Below are positions 6,577-6,884 of a stretch of DNA of 6,884 nt, piece after piece. The stretch comes from Bacillota bacterium. GTDB lineage: Bacteria > Bacillota > Clostridia > Lachnospirales > Lachnospiraceae. Numbering within the stretch: the first letter of the stretch is position 1; each line of letters opens with the position of its first letter. Position numbers and translations under genes: made by a program. The stretch covers positions 32,941 to 39,824 of the forward strand of contig WFLY01000028.1 in NCBI GenBank assembly GCA_009177215.1. Reading direction: 5' to 3'. The notes beneath the pieces are model-generated. The model saw only the letters and a list, made by a program, of their open reading frames with translations. It did not search any database and was not told the origin of the DNA.

Positions 6577-6591
6577 AATTTTCAATTTATT
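6577..6591. promoter_or_regulatory. Weak CodY-box-like site upstream of the codY promoter
   Basis: AATTTTCAATTTATT matches the 15-bp CodY consensus AATTTTCWGAAAATT at 11 positions; the left half is perfect and the right half poor. It ends 6 bp upstream of the codY -35 box. Functional CodY sites often carry several mismatches, so autoregulation is possible, but in AT-rich DNA a match of this quality can occur by chance. It could equally act as an UP-like element. Confidence 0.3.
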
Positions 6592-6626
6592 TGTATTTTA
6601 TGTGATTTATGAGACAATTCAGCAAT

Positions 6627-6884
6627 TTAATCATCCTTCTCAACCACTTTTCTATTTTCAACATGACCGCACTGCTCATTCATACAAACTAATTTATTCC
6701 CCTTCTCAAGCAACATAGAACCACATTCCGGACAATTTACTCCCGAAGGCTTCTGCCACACCATAAAATCACATTCAGGATTATCAATACAGCCAAAGTA
6801 TTTTCTTCCCTTTCTGGTCTTCTTGAGGACAATATCCTTTCCGCACTTAGGACAGGCAATACCTATCTTTTCAAAATAAGGCTT
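6627..6884 (-). CDS. topA: DNA topoisomerase I, C-terminal zinc-ribbon region (5' part outside the window)
   Basis: TopA relaxes negatively supercoiled DNA by cutting and rejoining one strand. Only the last 85 codons are here. They encode two topoisomerase-type C4 zinc ribbons. The first has cysteines at visible residues 11, 14, 32 and 38 (CPKC, then GCIDNPEC), and the second at 51, 54, 67 and 72 (CPECG, then CMNEQC). Such ribbons bind single-stranded DNA and help contact RNA polymerase in known enzymes. The catalytic tyrosine and Toprim domain are outside the window, so the assignment rests on the ribbons plus the conserved topA-codY neighbourhood in clostridia. The CDS ends with TAA at 6627-6629, 143 bp before codY, without an obvious terminator. 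Confidence 0.88.
   Translation of the reverse strand, partial: KPYFEKIGIACPKCGKDIVLKKTRKGRKYFGCIDNPECDFMVWQKPSGVNCPECGSMLLEKGNKLVCMNEQCGHVENRKVVEKDD

Noticed and set aside
6167..6718. 183-codon plus-strand open frame across codY, its promoter and the topA end
   Set aside because: Antisense to two well-supported genes and a promoter; no recognisable protein features.

Overview
The window is a stretch of a low-to-moderate-GC Gram-positive (Firmicutes/Clostridia) chromosome. Protein style points to a motile member of the Lachnospiraceae: the CodY N-terminus, a FliH starting with an xxNLLKKFF-like segment followed by an IDTNEMVAKRIE segment, and the FliF/FliG sequences. The genus cannot be fixed from the sequence. 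Every gene lies on the minus strand, so the window reads biologically from right to left.

Right end (6627-6884): the last 85 codons of topA (DNA topoisomerase I), carrying two C-terminal zinc ribbons. Then a 143-bp gap with a good SigA-type promoter and a weak CodY-box-like site, followed by codY (5695-6483), the GTP/branched-chain amino acid-sensing global regulator. A 282-bp gap after codY holds an intrinsic terminator, a 17-bp dyad and a vegetative promoter.

From 5412 to the left edge runs the start of the large flagellar (fla/che-type) operon in canonical order: flgB, flgC, fliE, fliF, fliG, fliH and the first 205 codons of fliI. Spacing tightens along the operon, from 75 nt (flgB-flgC) and 33 nt (flgC-fliE) to 18 and 17 nt around fliF, an 8-nt overlap (fliG/fliH) and 9 nt (fliH/fliI). 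The products build the proximal rod (FlgB, FlgC), the rod/MS-ring junction (FliE), the MS ring (FliF), the motor switch (FliG) and the export ATPase with its regulator (FliI, FliH). The window therefore covers the earliest steps of hook-basal-body assembly.

Nothing here looks like a wholly new system; it is a core motility locus next to its likely nutritional regulator. Points worth a second look: TTG start codons for fliH and fliI, an A7T6 slippery tract at the start of fliH, an uncharacterised dyad overlapping the -35 of the flagellar promoter, and a CodY effector domain lacking the arginine expected from Bacillus CodY.
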